Shown in pieces: positions 35,440 through 48,033 of a DNA stretch of 64,000 bases. Source of the DNA: Akebia trifoliata. Lineage: Eukaryota; Streptophyta; Magnoliopsida; Ranunculales; Lardizabalaceae. Made by a program: the position numbers and the translations under genes. Where the stretch lies: contig CM030707.1 in the NCBI GenBank assembly GCA_017979445.1, positions 21,520,586 to 21,584,585 on the forward strand, given 5' to 3'. Each line of letters begins with the position of its first letter. The first letter of the stretch is position 1. Under the pieces are notes generated by a model. The model was not told the origin of the DNA. It saw only the letters and a list, made by a program, of their open reading frames with translations, and did not search any database.

Positions 35440-37725
35440 TTAGTAAATTTATTAAGAATTATTTACCAGGTAGACCCGAAAATCAAGTACTGTCTATTTA
35501 CATATACACCCTAAAGTTTAAATAATTGCCCCCACAAACCTTGTTTTTACTAATAAAAATAAATAAATACCCACCCCCAACATGCTCTTTATGATCTCCT
35601 AATAATAATACTCATTTTCTTGAAAAACTCTCTTATTTATCTCCAACTAAATCCCCCAACACACCGCTAAAGGTAAGATACTCCACGGATCTTCTTTATC
35701 CCAACGAACATAATAAGGTCCCAATTTTGAAGAAAGACAAGACCGAATTTGAACACAACTAACTTAAGTCAAAGAGTAAAAATAAGTGGTCCCAAATGGA
35801 CGAGGATAACGGGCAATGCAACAAGATGTGGGCCACGGACTCCCCACTTGATTTACACAAAGAACAAAAGTTTGGAGTTACAAAACAACTTTTAATAAGA
35901 TGATCTAGAGTAAGAATTCTGACATGGGATGCCAACTAAATGAAGAACACATTAGATGGCATTTTTGTGGCCTAAATAAATGAGGAAAGAAATACAATAA
36001 AAGGGAGTGCAATCCAACAAAGCAGGAAAAAAAAGATTTCACAGAAAAAGCAGTTACCTTTGGTACAAATCCACTCCTGCCTATCTAACCCTAATAGCTC
36101 CCTTGAGCTAATCTCAAGCTGTTTAGTTAAGTTTACGAGCTCATAGATCTCTCAGTCGTTGAAAACCCTCCTAAAACCTCAAATTCCATGAAGGACTACT
36201 CCCAGTGAGATTCAAGAAGACTACAACTGGCAAATTCTTCTTCCTTGACAAAGTGTAAAGCCGTGGGAATTGAAAGCAAAGAGGTATAACGTCACACCAC
36301 CAATCCTCCCAAATGTTGATTTTGTCGCCCCCTCCCCACTCTAAATCTAATCAATTTCCTAAATTCTGAGCACACTCTCATGACCTTTTTCTAGATGTTG
36401 CACATGAAAGATGTTTTAACCTGCTCACTTTCCCATCCAGTTAACTTCTCCCCGTATTTTTTCTTAATCACCGTTGTCCAAAGAATTAATCATTCCTTCC
36501 CAAACCTTCACAATCACTTCCCTAGTAAAATCGAATTTGAGATCGTAAAAATCCTAATGCCCAAAACCCCCTTCTTTTAGAGCACAAACTAACTTCCACT
36601 TAGCTAAGTAAAATTTCTTATTCCCATCCTTGTCATTCCCCAAGAATTCTCTAATTAATTTTTTTAACCGCTCTTCAACACACCTACGAATAGAGAACAG
36701 ATATAGGTGTTATACTGAAATGCTTGTAATTGTGCTTTTACTTAGTTAGTTTCCCTCATTTAGACAGATATTTTACTTTCCAAGAACATAGTCTTTTTTC
36801 TATCCTTACAATCACCAGTTCCCAAATATCATTGCTCCTATATGTTGTTCCTAATGGAATACTAAGATAATTCGTTGGTAAGTGATCCTTCTGGAACTAA
36901 ACATTGTGGCCCACCTAAGAAATTTTGGAACCTCTCCTACCCCAAACATTTTGGATTTGCTTAGATTGATTCATAGCCCAGATATGACATCGATACAACA
37001 TAACACACCCCTCAAGAATTTTACTTAATCTGTTGAGGCATCTAAAATGACTAAGGTATCATTTTACAAATTGTAGATGCAACACTTGTAAAACATCTAC
37101 CCTAGTATGGAAGTCAGACAAGGCCGCTACATTAGATTCTTTTATCAATAGTCTACCCAACGCCTATGCCATAATGACAAACAACATGAGTGATAGGTGA
37201 TCACCTTGCCTCAAGTCTCGAGAACTCTTAAAAAAAACCAGTTGGATTCCTATTGACCAAGGTTGAGAAAGATGTTGAATGCATGTACTTGAAACCAATT
37301 AACTTCTCTCCAAAACTCATGCAATGTAACGTGTATCTCAAGAAATCCCAACTCACATGATCATACGCTTTGTACATATCAATTTTGCAAACCAAGCCTT
37401 TCTTCCCTTCCTTTAAATAAGAGTCTATACACTCATGGAAGATCACTAACTTAAATACTTAATTACCTCTTGTGTGACTAAGAAATGCACTGATAACCTT
37501 CACTTTGTCATTCTTTATCAAAGCCTCTTGGCCTCCAAAAATACCTCGTAGAGAGTCATTAGTATTTAATTTTTAAGAACCCAATAGAAGGGATACCCAC
37601 TTGCATGACAGAAGAGAAAGTTGTTGAAATAGCTAATGAATCAAAGAATGAATTATTGAAGCCAGAATCATTTAGTTGTTTCAACTCCAAGGACTTGAAA
37701 TTTAAGTCATCCACAATTCGGACAT
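35440..37725 (-). pseudogene. LINE remnant, copy 3
   Basis: Minus-strand RT pieces include GLVCKIDMYKAYDHVSWDFL, SFGEKLIGF and STLVNRNPTGFF at 37228-37446. Downstream come the damaged FA-D-D region, the VGEV region and the C-terminal LLGKW region near 36500. Frames are broken throughout. It continues to 37725, where solo LTR B has inserted. Confidence 0.8.
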
Positions 37726-40315
37726 TATAGATACGCGACTTCAAAACCTTTTAAAAGATTTTGAACTCATCTACATGGGTTTAAGAGTCGTCATCACTCA
37801 ATTAAAGTGTGAATGGACACCATAAAAATTGTTTTGTGAAATTTTATTTTTTTTGACTTGTAATGACTCATATATCCAAAAGATGAAGGGAAATGATTTA
37901 CCTACAGATCTATGGTAAGGAGGTTCGGTTAAGGGACATTGAAGGTATTAGGAACCTTTTCCCACCCATCTTAAGATGGTTACCAATATATGACTAAAGT
38001 TGAAGATTAAAAACTCTTTTGAGGTTTTGAAAATAGAAGAAATTATAGAAAAACTCAAAAGGAAAAAAGATCTATAATCTAATTTTAGAAAATGAATAAA
38101 ATAAGACAATAAACAAGTTAAAAAACAAATGTTGCTTGCTAATTTTTTTTTATGAGCCTAGGATTTTGATGAGAATTCATGTGGATTTCACTTTTTAAAC
38201 TCAATGGCACTTTTAAAATATCTATAGTCTAATTTTAGAAGATGAACAAAATAAGACAATGATCAAGGTAAAACAGAAATATTGTTTGCTGAAATTTTTT
38301 ATGATCCTAGGATTTTGATGACAATTCATATAAATTTCACCTTTCGGGACCCAAAGGTTTTTTTAAAAGATCTATAGTTTAATTTTAGAAGATGAACAAA
38401 ATAAGACAATGAGCAAGGTAAAATAAAAATGTTACTTTTTGGAAAGTTTTTATACGACTGGGATTTTGGTGAGAATACGTGTCGATTTCATCTTCTTGGA
38501 TCCAAGGACTCTTTTAAAAGGTTATGTGCTCACTTGAGAACATCTTCTTATTGGTTTAGCCTTTAAGAGGTGTCCATGAGTTGGACACCACTATGATAAA
38601 ACTAGGGACCTTATGCATGATATGTGTTCTCTTTGAAACTGTTTTTGTTCGCTTAAGGAGTTAGGTTTAGATCTACGTAGATCTATACTTTTGACCCTTA
38701 GCTATTTTAAAGAAAACAAAGTAAATATGTGTTCATATTGTGTATGCATATAATAGGACTTATAAAGAGAAGATTACATCCAATGAGGGATTACTCTCTA
38801 ACTCTTAAGTCATTAGAAAAAAAATAAAAATATATATTCTAGGAATTTAACTTGCAATGAAAATTAAAGAAAATAGAAAGCATTTACATTAGGAGTCTAA
38901 AACTTTCCAATGAAATAAAGAACAAAAAAAAAAAACAATTATTCTAATGTTCTCATGGATTTTATTGAGGGCTTATAGGAAGAGATTACCTCTAGGAGAT
39001 TTTACTCTCTACCTCAAAGCCTTACTAAAACAAGATTAAGATCTACATTATTACAAGCAAGGAAACATAATTGTAAAAAAGGGGAATTTATAGAAGGGGG
39101 GATTTAGAAGAAAAATTACATAAAAAAATTAAAAATTAAAATACTCTATCTTTGTCTCTTTTTCTTTTTCTTTTTTTCTTTTTTCTTATTGTTCTTCTTG
39201 TTTGGATCTTCTTGGAGATTTGGGAAAGAATTTGGATAGAGTTTGGGTAGGTTAGAGAGCTTAAAAGAGGGACTTGGACAGACTTTTGAATCACTTCCTT
39301 GAGCCCCCTCGAAGATATTTGGATAGAATTTTGGACCCTTTTCTTCTCTTTTATTTATGTTTTTTTTTCTTTTTGCTTTGAATGGGAATCCTATTTATAA
39401 GAGTTTGAGGGATCCTTAGGGATAAACTTGTTTTAAACTCTAAGGTTTTCATTATTTGCAAATAAATCTATAGAAAAATCTAAATGACCTCTACTTTTCT
39501 TAGATTTAAAGGTCTTTCACTCACCTAAAGTCTCACCAATCATGAGGATCAAGAGGATAAGATTGTAACAGGTTCTAGTTTCCAGAGAACTTTTTGATGA
39601 GAGTAGAAGAGTCTTAGGTCTTTGGCTTTGGGTCAAATCTCAGAGAATTAAGCTAGATAGCATGTAAATATAAATGAGGACTAACTCTCTAACAACCAAG
39701 GGTTAATTTAGTCTTTTTTCAAAAGTTTTAGAGAATTCTATGAGTTGCGTAATGTTGTCAAAACCTCTAGAACTTAGTCTGATTACATTCACTCTTCTAG
39801 GATTGAGGATAGACTTAGGGGGCATAAATGTAAACTACCTGAATTAGGCTCTAACCACTTGAGGTTAGGATAGTACTTCCACTCATGTGAGGACCAAATA
39901 GACCCAAAGTCCTTGTTAGAAGAAAATGGAGATTTACCAAAGAACCTTTGTAATGGGTTTCATAGATAATTAGGCTATGGGTAAAAAGGTAAAATGGGGG
40001 CTTTCTTGAGGGAAAAATTAATCAAAATAAGGATTAAAGGGTAAGTAGCCCTAATAAAATTCAAATGCACATGGGACTCATAACTGCCTAACAAAATTGG
40101 CCTTACCAGTAAAAATTTTCCTTCTAACTATTAGACACCTCCATACAGAGTAAAATTTAAATTTGGTCGTATGTCAGGGTAAACACTGTTGTAAATTGTC
40201 TGACTGCTCTTGTTGGGGTCTTTGATCCCACTTGAAAATCAACTTGAGTTAAATCCTTTTTTGGAAGGTTTTTAAGTGTTCTCAAGATCGGTTATGGCAA
40301 AATGGGGTATCTACA
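37726..40315 (-). mobile_element. Solo LTR B, unit 2 copy
   Basis: It starts TATAGATACGCGAC (the TG terminus is mutated to TA) and ends GGGGTATCTACA. Flanks are GACAT (37721-37725) and GGCAT (40316-40320). It is 2590 bp, collinear with 19257-21894. A TATA box in element orientation (TATAAATAG) lies at about 39397-39406. Occupancy of the same LINE site in both units, against the empty copy 1, dates the insertion before the segmental duplication. Confidence 0.88.
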
Positions 40316-41008
40316 GGCATAACTTATTTTGAAACGAAAGGATTGGTGAGATGCCTAAGTCTGAATTGATTGTCGATTACATTCTTGAGAATTAAGAAGG
40401 GAAAAAAAGAGTGATGAGTCAAAAAGAAGGATTTTGTTAACGTGCACACATTAAAGTGTAATAAATACACTTTGGAATTTTAATTTTGTACCAAAAATGC
40501 CCTTTAAAAATCTATCTTTTACAAAAATACCCTCCAATTTCAATTTCCAACGTGTATTTATTGCACTTTAACGCTTGACCTAAGGGCACACATTCACAAG
40601 ACCCAAAAAGAATACCAAACTATTGCCAAACTTGAATGAATCATAGATTTCATTCTCAATATTTGAGAAAGCAAGATGATCAAAGATATTTGGGTGAGGA
40701 AAGAAGGTGAGTGAACAGAATACCAAGCCATTGCCAAACATGGTCTAATCATGGATTAAATTCTTGATAATTGAAAAAGCAATATATCTAAGATTTAGCA
40801 TTGGCGCAAACTACCGAATTTATAATTAAATTTTTTTATTTATATTTGATTTGATTATTGCACGAGTATAAGATCCACAGGATCAGATCCCCAAAGGCAA
40901 TAAGAAATATATAAACATCACCATCTTGGTGAAACTTACAAATAGACCAAATAACTACAAATATCTTACATCATCACCAATCACTTCCTACAATCTCCCC
41001 TCCTTAAA
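40316..41008. repeat. Post-LTR spacer, unit 2
   Basis: Carries the foldback element at 40438-40590 and ends CTCCCCTCCTTAAAAAA. This is the uninterrupted site corresponding to the CACTA insertion of unit 1. Confidence 0.85.
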
Positions 41009-41544
41009 AAATTTAATAAATAAATAAATAATAATTAGTTAAGTAAAATAAAATGTAACCGACAAAAGTAAGGTACTAACTGCTGCATTTGAATTCAAAT
41101 CAATGTTGAGTGACTTCTTAGACAAATCGGATTAGAGAAATACTAGAACAACCTTTGAGATAAATCAAGATTGAGACTTGCAATGTTCCAGCTATGGCTG
41201 CAATCTGCTAAGATGAAATAAATAAGAGGGAAAGGTTCAACTTGGATTTAAAAAGAGAATTAGAAAAACAACCAAATTGAAATAACTCCACAAAACATGT
41301 TTTGTTTTTTTTTTTCAAGGATACACTGCTCGCTTTTCTTCCCAATCTTGTTTGCTGCTTCTTTTTTTTTTTTGTAACTAGTTGTGTGATCTTGTTATCT
41401 TCCTGTCAAGAGAGTAAAATTCCCAAATGAAATTTTCTAGTTTTCCAGAGAACAACAATTGGACAACAAACACTATATAGGGTCTCCTACCGGGACAAAT
41501 GAATCGAAGTAGAGGACTACCAAAGCAGAATAAGTCCATCTTCA

Positions 41545-44443
41545 TTACTTCGGGCCGTAACCCAAGTAACCCAATTGATCAGCCAAGACACTCACATCTT
41601 CATCTTCACCTTCGGCATCTGGAATACCCGTTTCTTCCCCAAACCTCTCATTCAATAATTCTTCCCAAAACACCTCTTCAAGTGCTGTATTTTCGCTCTT
41701 AAGTTCTGATTCTTCCTCTCCTTGTGATTCCTCCTGCTTTCCAGCTCCACCAAATCCTTGTATCTCCAATGCAAGTCTCTCCAACTCCGAGACTTCAAAT
41801 CCGTAAAGATCGTCAAACTCCTGATCTTCGATTTTAATTTGGTTCTCCCCAACACTTTGGCTTGATTCGTTGGTCCCTACATCTCTACATGCTTGATCAA
41901 TTGGCCTTCTTCTTTTCTTAGTAATTGCATCTTCAAGTTCCTTTCTTCTATCCTTTTGTTGAACCAATTGTTGTATAAAAGTTGGGTTTTGCATTGCTCT
42001 TGCTAAGAAAGTCATCATTTGTTGTTGCTTCTGTTCTGCTCCTTGAAGCCTTAGTTCCATAGCTTGAAGTTGATCTTGTGTGGTATGTTGTTGTTGCCTG
42101 AGTTTCAGTAGTTCCGTCATTAGAACCTGTTTGTCACGCCTCAACCGATTAACTTCTCCGTCTAACCCAAACTGTCCAACTTCGACACACGTGCCCAAAG
42201 CTTGTTGTGGGTGAGGTTGAGAAGGTGCTTTCCTCCTCCTGATGTTCTTTAGTAGATGTTTCTGCCCTCTCAGAAATCCTTCATTTGCAAACTCCCATCT
42301 ATCTGGACCCACCTTTCTAAAGCCCTATAAGAATTAAATGTAACATTTGAGGGCCAAATCCAAGTACCCCCACTAAAGACTGAACCTTTTTTAAGAATAA
42401 GTAACCACAAAATAACAAAAACGTATAAGAGGCACTAAATGAGCAGTATCTCAGTTTATAATCACATTAGAGACAGTAACTTTATGTAATTGTAGTAAAA
42501 ATAAAAATAAAACTTCATAGAGACATTCATACATGGAAAATAAAGAATAAGTGTGTGTTTGGTAACACTTCTGAAGTCTGAATGGAGGTGGTCCACCTTT
42601 AAAATTCAGACTTTAGAAGCTTTATTTCCGTTTGTTTTGGTTCAGATTTCACACTCCATAACCAAAATTCAGAAGTTTTGAACCAGTGATGGAGAGATGC
42701 TAGACGAAACTTCTGAAATCTGAATTTTTTTTATTCTTAAAATACCCTCCTCAAAACCTTAATTTTTATCACTTATCATTTCTTTATACGAACCTTAAAA
42801 CCTTTATTTTTAACTTTTCTACTCTCATTTCGTTCCTACCTCTCCTTCTTCTACAACTGTGTTGTCAAAGTCTCTCCCCCTTCTCTTGTTTTGTATTTGA
42901 AAACCCTATATTTTTATACGAACCCTAAAACCCTACATTTTTCAATTAGAAAATGAATGATTATTTATTGTTTGAGTATTATTTTGTTGGAATATAATTT
43001 CTCAAGTATGAATTCAAATTGAAAACAATACTTTTGGGGTGTTTGATGTGTTAGAATCGAAATTAAATGTGTGGATGGTTTCATTATGCATAAAATGTTA
43101 CGTTTTTCGGGTAACAATTTATTAGAATTACAAAAGGGTATTATTGTCAAAATAGCCATTATGTTTTAAAATTCTATTTGTAATCAGAGGCTTTTAAAAA
43201 TGACAAAACAAACAACTCTTCCAGAATAAGATTTTAGATTTCAGATTCCAGATTCCAGATTTCAGAAAACAGACTTCAGACTCTAGACTTCAGAAGTGTT
43301 ACCAAACATACCCTAAAACAAACACTAAATCAGCAACATTGAAATATATAAATCAGACTAGAATAGTAACCTCTGTAACTGAACCTTTTATAAATTTAAG
43401 AACTCCACTGATGAGAGAGGAAAGAATCCATCCTAAATGAAGAATGGAGACACTAAAACATCACTACTGCCATTGATGAATCAGCTTAGAAATAATAACT
43501 TTATGTAAATAAATAAATAAGAACCAACTAGGGATTGTTAAATAAAATTCACCACAAACTACCCATATTCATTGAAATCAGGGGAAAAAAAAATATGCTG
43601 ACCAATCATAGAGAAAATGAGATATGAAACAAGCCAATCTACTAGAAAATTCCATAAAACAAAGACTCTGGATGCTTCATAAAATTATTGTTTTAATAGT
43701 CAAATCTAAAGAATCCACAAGGGATTGTTAAATAAAATTTACAAAAACTACCCACATTCCTCAAAATAAAAATAAAAAATAAAGTAACCAGTCACAATGA
43801 AATGGGAGATGAAGCAAACCAAACTACTAGAAACTGCCATAAAGAAATTGGGATTTAAAGTCTAGATGTTTCATAAAATAAGCATTTTAATATTCAAATA
43901 AAATTCATACAAACTACTCAAAGTAATTTAAAATTAAAAAAAAATAAAAGCTGATCAGTCACAATGAAAATGAGAGATGAAGTAAGCCATTCCATTAATA
44001 ACTGCTCTAGAAAAAATTTCAGATTTTACATGTATTCATGAACATAAAGCGATTTAGCAGTAAACTCATAAGAGATGTTACTCAAAATTCAATAAAAACC
44101 AAGTTCTTCTACTTGTGAACTAAAATTAGAAATCACTTACATAAGTGTTGAGCTGTCTAACAAAGCTGGAGAAGTTATTGTGCTTGAAGTATCTTGGAAG
44201 AAGATTCATGGAGAATGTGTGGAGATCCCAAACAACAAAGCTGTTGCTACCACTGCTCCATGAAACTATATGATCTGTGAGGGGGTCGTCGACCATGTCA
44301 TAGGTTTTAATAAGGAAAGGTGGAGGTCCTGAGTCATGGAGGCCTTCCATTGGTTGGGGAGGAGGAATCATTGGCAGTTCATAAGAAGAGGAAGATGAAC
44401 TAGCCCCTGAAAACTCTTCTTTCACTGGGTTTGGTGGATTCAT
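41545..44443 (-). CDS. Heat stress transcription factor, class A (HsfA6/A7-like), intact copy 2
   Basis: Exon 1 (44443 to 44141) and exon 2 (42324 to 41545) join in phase 0 at the conserved Hsf intron site, LNTY/GFRK (donor GTAAGT, acceptor CTTATAG), giving 360 residues. Order: N-terminus [14 protein letters not shown]-binding domain from [15 protein letters not shown] to about residue 120; HR-A/B coiled coil with Leu/Met/Gln heptads ([16 protein letters not shown]); nuclear localisation KKRRRPIDQ; acidic region; AHA-type activation motif [12 protein letters not shown]; export-like end [18 protein letters not shown] and RPIDQ point to the A6/A7 group rather than A2. Class A Hsfs trimerise and activate heat-shock genes in the nucleus. 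Oddities: VGPDRW replaces the near-invariant V(D/N)PDRW, and WDLHTF replaces WDPHTF (the latter also in copy 1). The open frame and heat-shock elements upstream suggest it is expressed. Confidence 0.93.
42552..43314. mobile_element. MITE in the intron of Hsf copy 2
   Basis: The ends TGTTTGGTAACACTTCTGAAG and CTTCAGAAGTGTTACCAAACA form a long inverted repeat. Multiple ATTTCAGA/CCAGATT words are subterminal. Copy 1's intron lacks the 0.76 kb and runs straight from GGAAAATAAAG to ACAAACACTAAATCAGC. The insertion therefore postdates the duplication. The 'TGTTTGGTAACA' end is hAT-like. I could not define the target duplication. Confidence 0.82.
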
Positions 44444-45091
44444 GATTGGGTTGAACTAAAATTCTGAAATATTAATGGGGTTGAAATTTGTTTTATGAGA
44501 AACTAAATCAAGCAGTAATGGAGGCCGAATGGGTTTCCAGGATTTACAAGAACAATGCAAGTAAACAAGATCTTCACTATTTGATCAGGTGGGTTGTTCT
44601 GTTTTTTTCCTTCTCTGGCTATTAAATCAAAGGGGCTAAGAGCATTACGACAGTTGATACTGGAGAAGTTCAGAAAGCTAGAAAGAACAAAAAGCATGAA
44701 AGATTTGATTTTGGAAATCTGAAATGAAAAGGGTTTTGGTTGAAATGAGATTTCATTACTTAGAATGCCAAAACAGGGATGGATTTTGGTGGAAACACAA
44801 AGAAATCTGAAAATACGGAATAAGTCAGAAATTTGCAATTGGACCGAAATGAGAGATGAACCTGAAGAAGAAATTGAGTGAAGGAGATGAGTTTGGAATC
44901 ACAAAATAGAACAATTAATGAAGAATTGATGATGCAAGCAAACGAGAGCTTGAGATGTTTCTCTGGCACTCTTTTTGCTCTTTCAGGAAGATAGTTAAGC
45001 CGTTTGTTTTTGTTCGGACACATACACAACAGAAAATTGAAGAAAAAGTAATTGAGGTTGGTGCAAATATAAAAGCTCAAGCCTTTGTAAG

Positions 45092-45106
45092 GGAAGGTTC
45101 TAGATC
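45092..45106. promoter_or_regulatory. Heat-shock element 1 of Hsf copy 2
   Basis: GAA-GG-TTC-TA-GA at 45093-45104: two full and one partial inverted nGAAn units in perfect spacing. It lies about 650 bases upstream of the Hsf start codon. An AT-rich TATA-like tract (45066-45076) follows in the direction of transcription. Hsf trimers bind such sites, so auto- or cross-activation is a reasonable inference. Confidence 0.7.
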
Positions 45107-45135
45107 AATTGGACAAAAATAGTAAGGAAGAAGCT

Positions 45136-45151
45136 AGAAAGTTCTGGAACT
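45136..45151. promoter_or_regulatory. Heat-shock element 2 of Hsf copy 2
   Basis: A-GAA-AG-TTC-TG-GAA-C at 45136-45150 is a perfect three-unit element (nGAAnnTTCnnGAAn). It sits 30 bases beyond element 1. The homologous region is absent from copy 1. Confidence 0.8.
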
Positions 45152-45159
45152 TACAGAGG

Positions 45160-48028
45160 AGAGGAGAGGGGATGGAGGATACTGTTGGTGGTGCTGTGGT
45201 GGGACCGTCCATAAGTCGTGTTTGAGAGGAACATAATGGTTTTGGTGGCTTAAAACTGGTTTTAGAGTAATAGTGCATTACCATTGGTGGATTCTAAGGC
45301 CCCACGTAAGCTTATTGTCACAAAAACACACCACCACCACCCCACTTGTGGGAAAACAAGAGAAAATATCTTGGGGGCATTGCTGTTGATAATATTTTCA
45401 AGAAACCCTTTGCTTACTAAAATAGTGAGTGAGGAAAAAGGATTTATTAAGCCTAATCCACCTTCAAAAATGGCTTGAGATGAGTAAAACTTAACCTCAA
45501 AGCTTTTTACGAGTCTGAAGGTTTTTTTTCACATCTCAAGGTCATTTTGATGGTGGATGAGACTTAGTCAGCACCTTTTCCCCTCACTATTTTAGTAAGG
45601 CTAGTTTGACTTATATTTTAAGATAAATTTTTAATCTTATTTGAAAGAAATTTTATATATACATTTAGACTGTTGTAGGAGTAAGATATTCATTTTATTG
45701 AAAAATCATTTCTCTAAGTTGACATTCTATTGCAACTAACCAAGTGGATTTCTTCGTCTTTTATTAAAAAAAATATTTTTTGTTTTGATCAAGGTATATC
45801 TGAGCCTAACGGACTGACCATGATCCATTAGGCTTTGTCCAATCAATGGTACAACCTTATCCATTAGAATTAATCTATGAGTATCACATCTCATCCAACA
45901 TCCTATCACATGATACCATTTAAGTAGACACATTGTTGTGGAGGGGCATATAAAGACACTTGAAGTCTGGACCTGGGGAGTATACCCAATCCCTCATATA
46001 AAAAAAAATCTTTAAAATACCATAATTTTCATTATATGAATAAACTTGGTACAAATAATATTATTAGAAAACTTTTGTAAAGTTTTACACTCCTTGCAAT
46101 TTCCTCTTCACTTAAAATCTATCGAAAAAAAAGTTCCATCAAGCTATTTTCAACAATACAGTTACTAATGGGGGAAATCACTTGGATGTGTTTCTTAAGT
46201 AATAATCTTTTTTTTATGATTATTAATAGTATTTTGTGTTGGTTTCCTGACTTGAGTTTTTCACTTAGGATTGGCTCTTTTGAGTATCTATACAACTTAA
46301 AAATGCGTGTTTTGTCCTAGGATGTCATATATATTTCAAGTTCAAAAACCCTAACAAGTATTGTATTTTCACAGTTTTCATCAATAAAGAATTATCATCG
46401 CCACCCGTGGACATAGGCAATTTTGCCAAATCAAGTAAATCTCTTGTATTCTTTGTTTTATCTGTCAAACCTTCTTCGTTTATCAATCTTAACCGGTCTA
46501 AGAGAGTTTTTCCGTAACATTTTGTTGTTGGTTTCTAGTAAATCTTTAATAAGCCTGGCCCAACCCAGCACAGCAGCACAATCAAACAACTCAATTTCAG
46601 CTCTATGGAAGCTTTTCATTGGCGTCCTTATTGTGTAAATTCAGCTCTATGGAAGCTTTTCATTGGCACCCTTATTGTGTGTTAGAATCTAGGAAAGGGA
46701 AGAGAAGGGAGAAACAAAACTCTGAAACTCTCTCCCTTGTTATTTAGTTTATTATTATGGGGAAATTACCAAGGTTGTGATGTGTCCACCCAAATAGTAC
46801 CCCTAGCTTTTATGCCTGGCAAGTCTTTAAAGGGCCACAAAATGAATTTGTAAGACTTGAGTGAAATATTAAACAAAAGACAAACTTAAGCCCAATTTAA
46901 ATCTAATGTGATACGAACCTACTTTGATCGGATCACAAAAATAATAAAAGATAAAGAAAGATTAGAAATTGATCTCATTGAGGGAGATCGGGCCTCCTAA
47001 GTCACCAATTCAAGATAGTGAATCTCCAATCCAATTAAGGACTAAATATATTTTCTCTGCATATTTTCATTAATATCAAAATGAATTTAAATACGAGAGA
47101 AAATAAAACTACCCATTAACCCATTTTCTTAAACTAACTACTTTAAACTACCCATTCATACTCATTGAAAGAACTACCCTATAACACACCCACATATTCT
47201 CAACCTCCCACTGATCCCATACCATAGAAACACCCTAAACTACCCTACTCACCTTTCTCCCATAGAAGCACATAACATAATGCCAGTCCATTAAACCTAC
47301 CAACAAACCAGGATTGAACCTGAAATGTATGGACCCATAGTTGGTACCCCTCTTTAAAGCCATTAAGAGTTGGAGTTGGTAGAGTTGGTTACAACACTTG
47401 AAATTAATTCTGGCATTTGATTCCCTATAGGAATACAATTAAGGAATTGTATATAACTTCAACTTTGGTGTTTAGACAATCAACTTGAAAATGTAGTTGA
47501 TTATTATTATTATTATTGTTTTTCAAAAACTTCTAAATTTAAACTCATAACTTTAAAGCTATATTATAATATGTGTAAAACCCCAAGTTTTCAATTCATA
47601 TCTCTCGAAAAAAATAAATAGTAAAAATTTGAAAAAATTCTGAAAGTGGGAATTATGATTAAACTTTAGGATGTTTCTGATTAGTTATAATGAAATCTGA
47701 CCTCACCGTTAGATTCAAAATGATTGAAAAACATACTTTAACCTATAAGCACGCTCAAATGCGAGTCCAAACAGAAAAATTACAAAATCCTCGATTACCA
47801 AGTTGGATCAGGCTGAAATAATGATTTTTTTGCTAAAGAAAGAATTGTTAAGATTTAATCATACTATTAAGTTCGTAACAAAAAATTATTGAACATGAAC
47901 TATTTACTTATCATTTTTGGAGGTCAAAAAGTTGAATTATCCTTAAAAACGAAAACGACGTCAATTTTAGGGTCCCATTGGGTCAAAAATGTAAATTTTT
48001 GTTAGAAATAGAATTTATAGAACTTGAC
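45160..48028. other. Gene-poor region with element remnants
   Basis: No host gene is recognised. Near 46395-46450 the words CCCGTGGACATAGGCAATTT and AAGTAAATCTCTTGT resemble the R/U5 part of Ty1/copia LTRs, so an old copia LTR fragment in plus orientation is likely. The rest is AT-rich with short chance frames. Confidence 0.45.
46596..46680. repeat. 44-bp direct tandem duplication
   Basis: TTCAGCTCTATGGAAGCTTT begins at 46596 and again at 46640. The two units differ at only a few positions. Confidence 0.9.
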
Positions 48029-48033
48029 CATAC

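Larger units (their letters stand above)
30602..45000. repeat. Unit 2 of the large tandem segmental duplication
   Basis: It runs block R (30602-31005), then the ELIP-bearing block absent from unit 1, foldback MITE (35051), LINE (35440-37725), solo LTR B, spacer and Hsf copy 2. Homology to unit 1 fades upstream of Hsf copy 2 near 45000, which corresponds to the junction at 30601 in unit 1. Confidence 0.8.
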
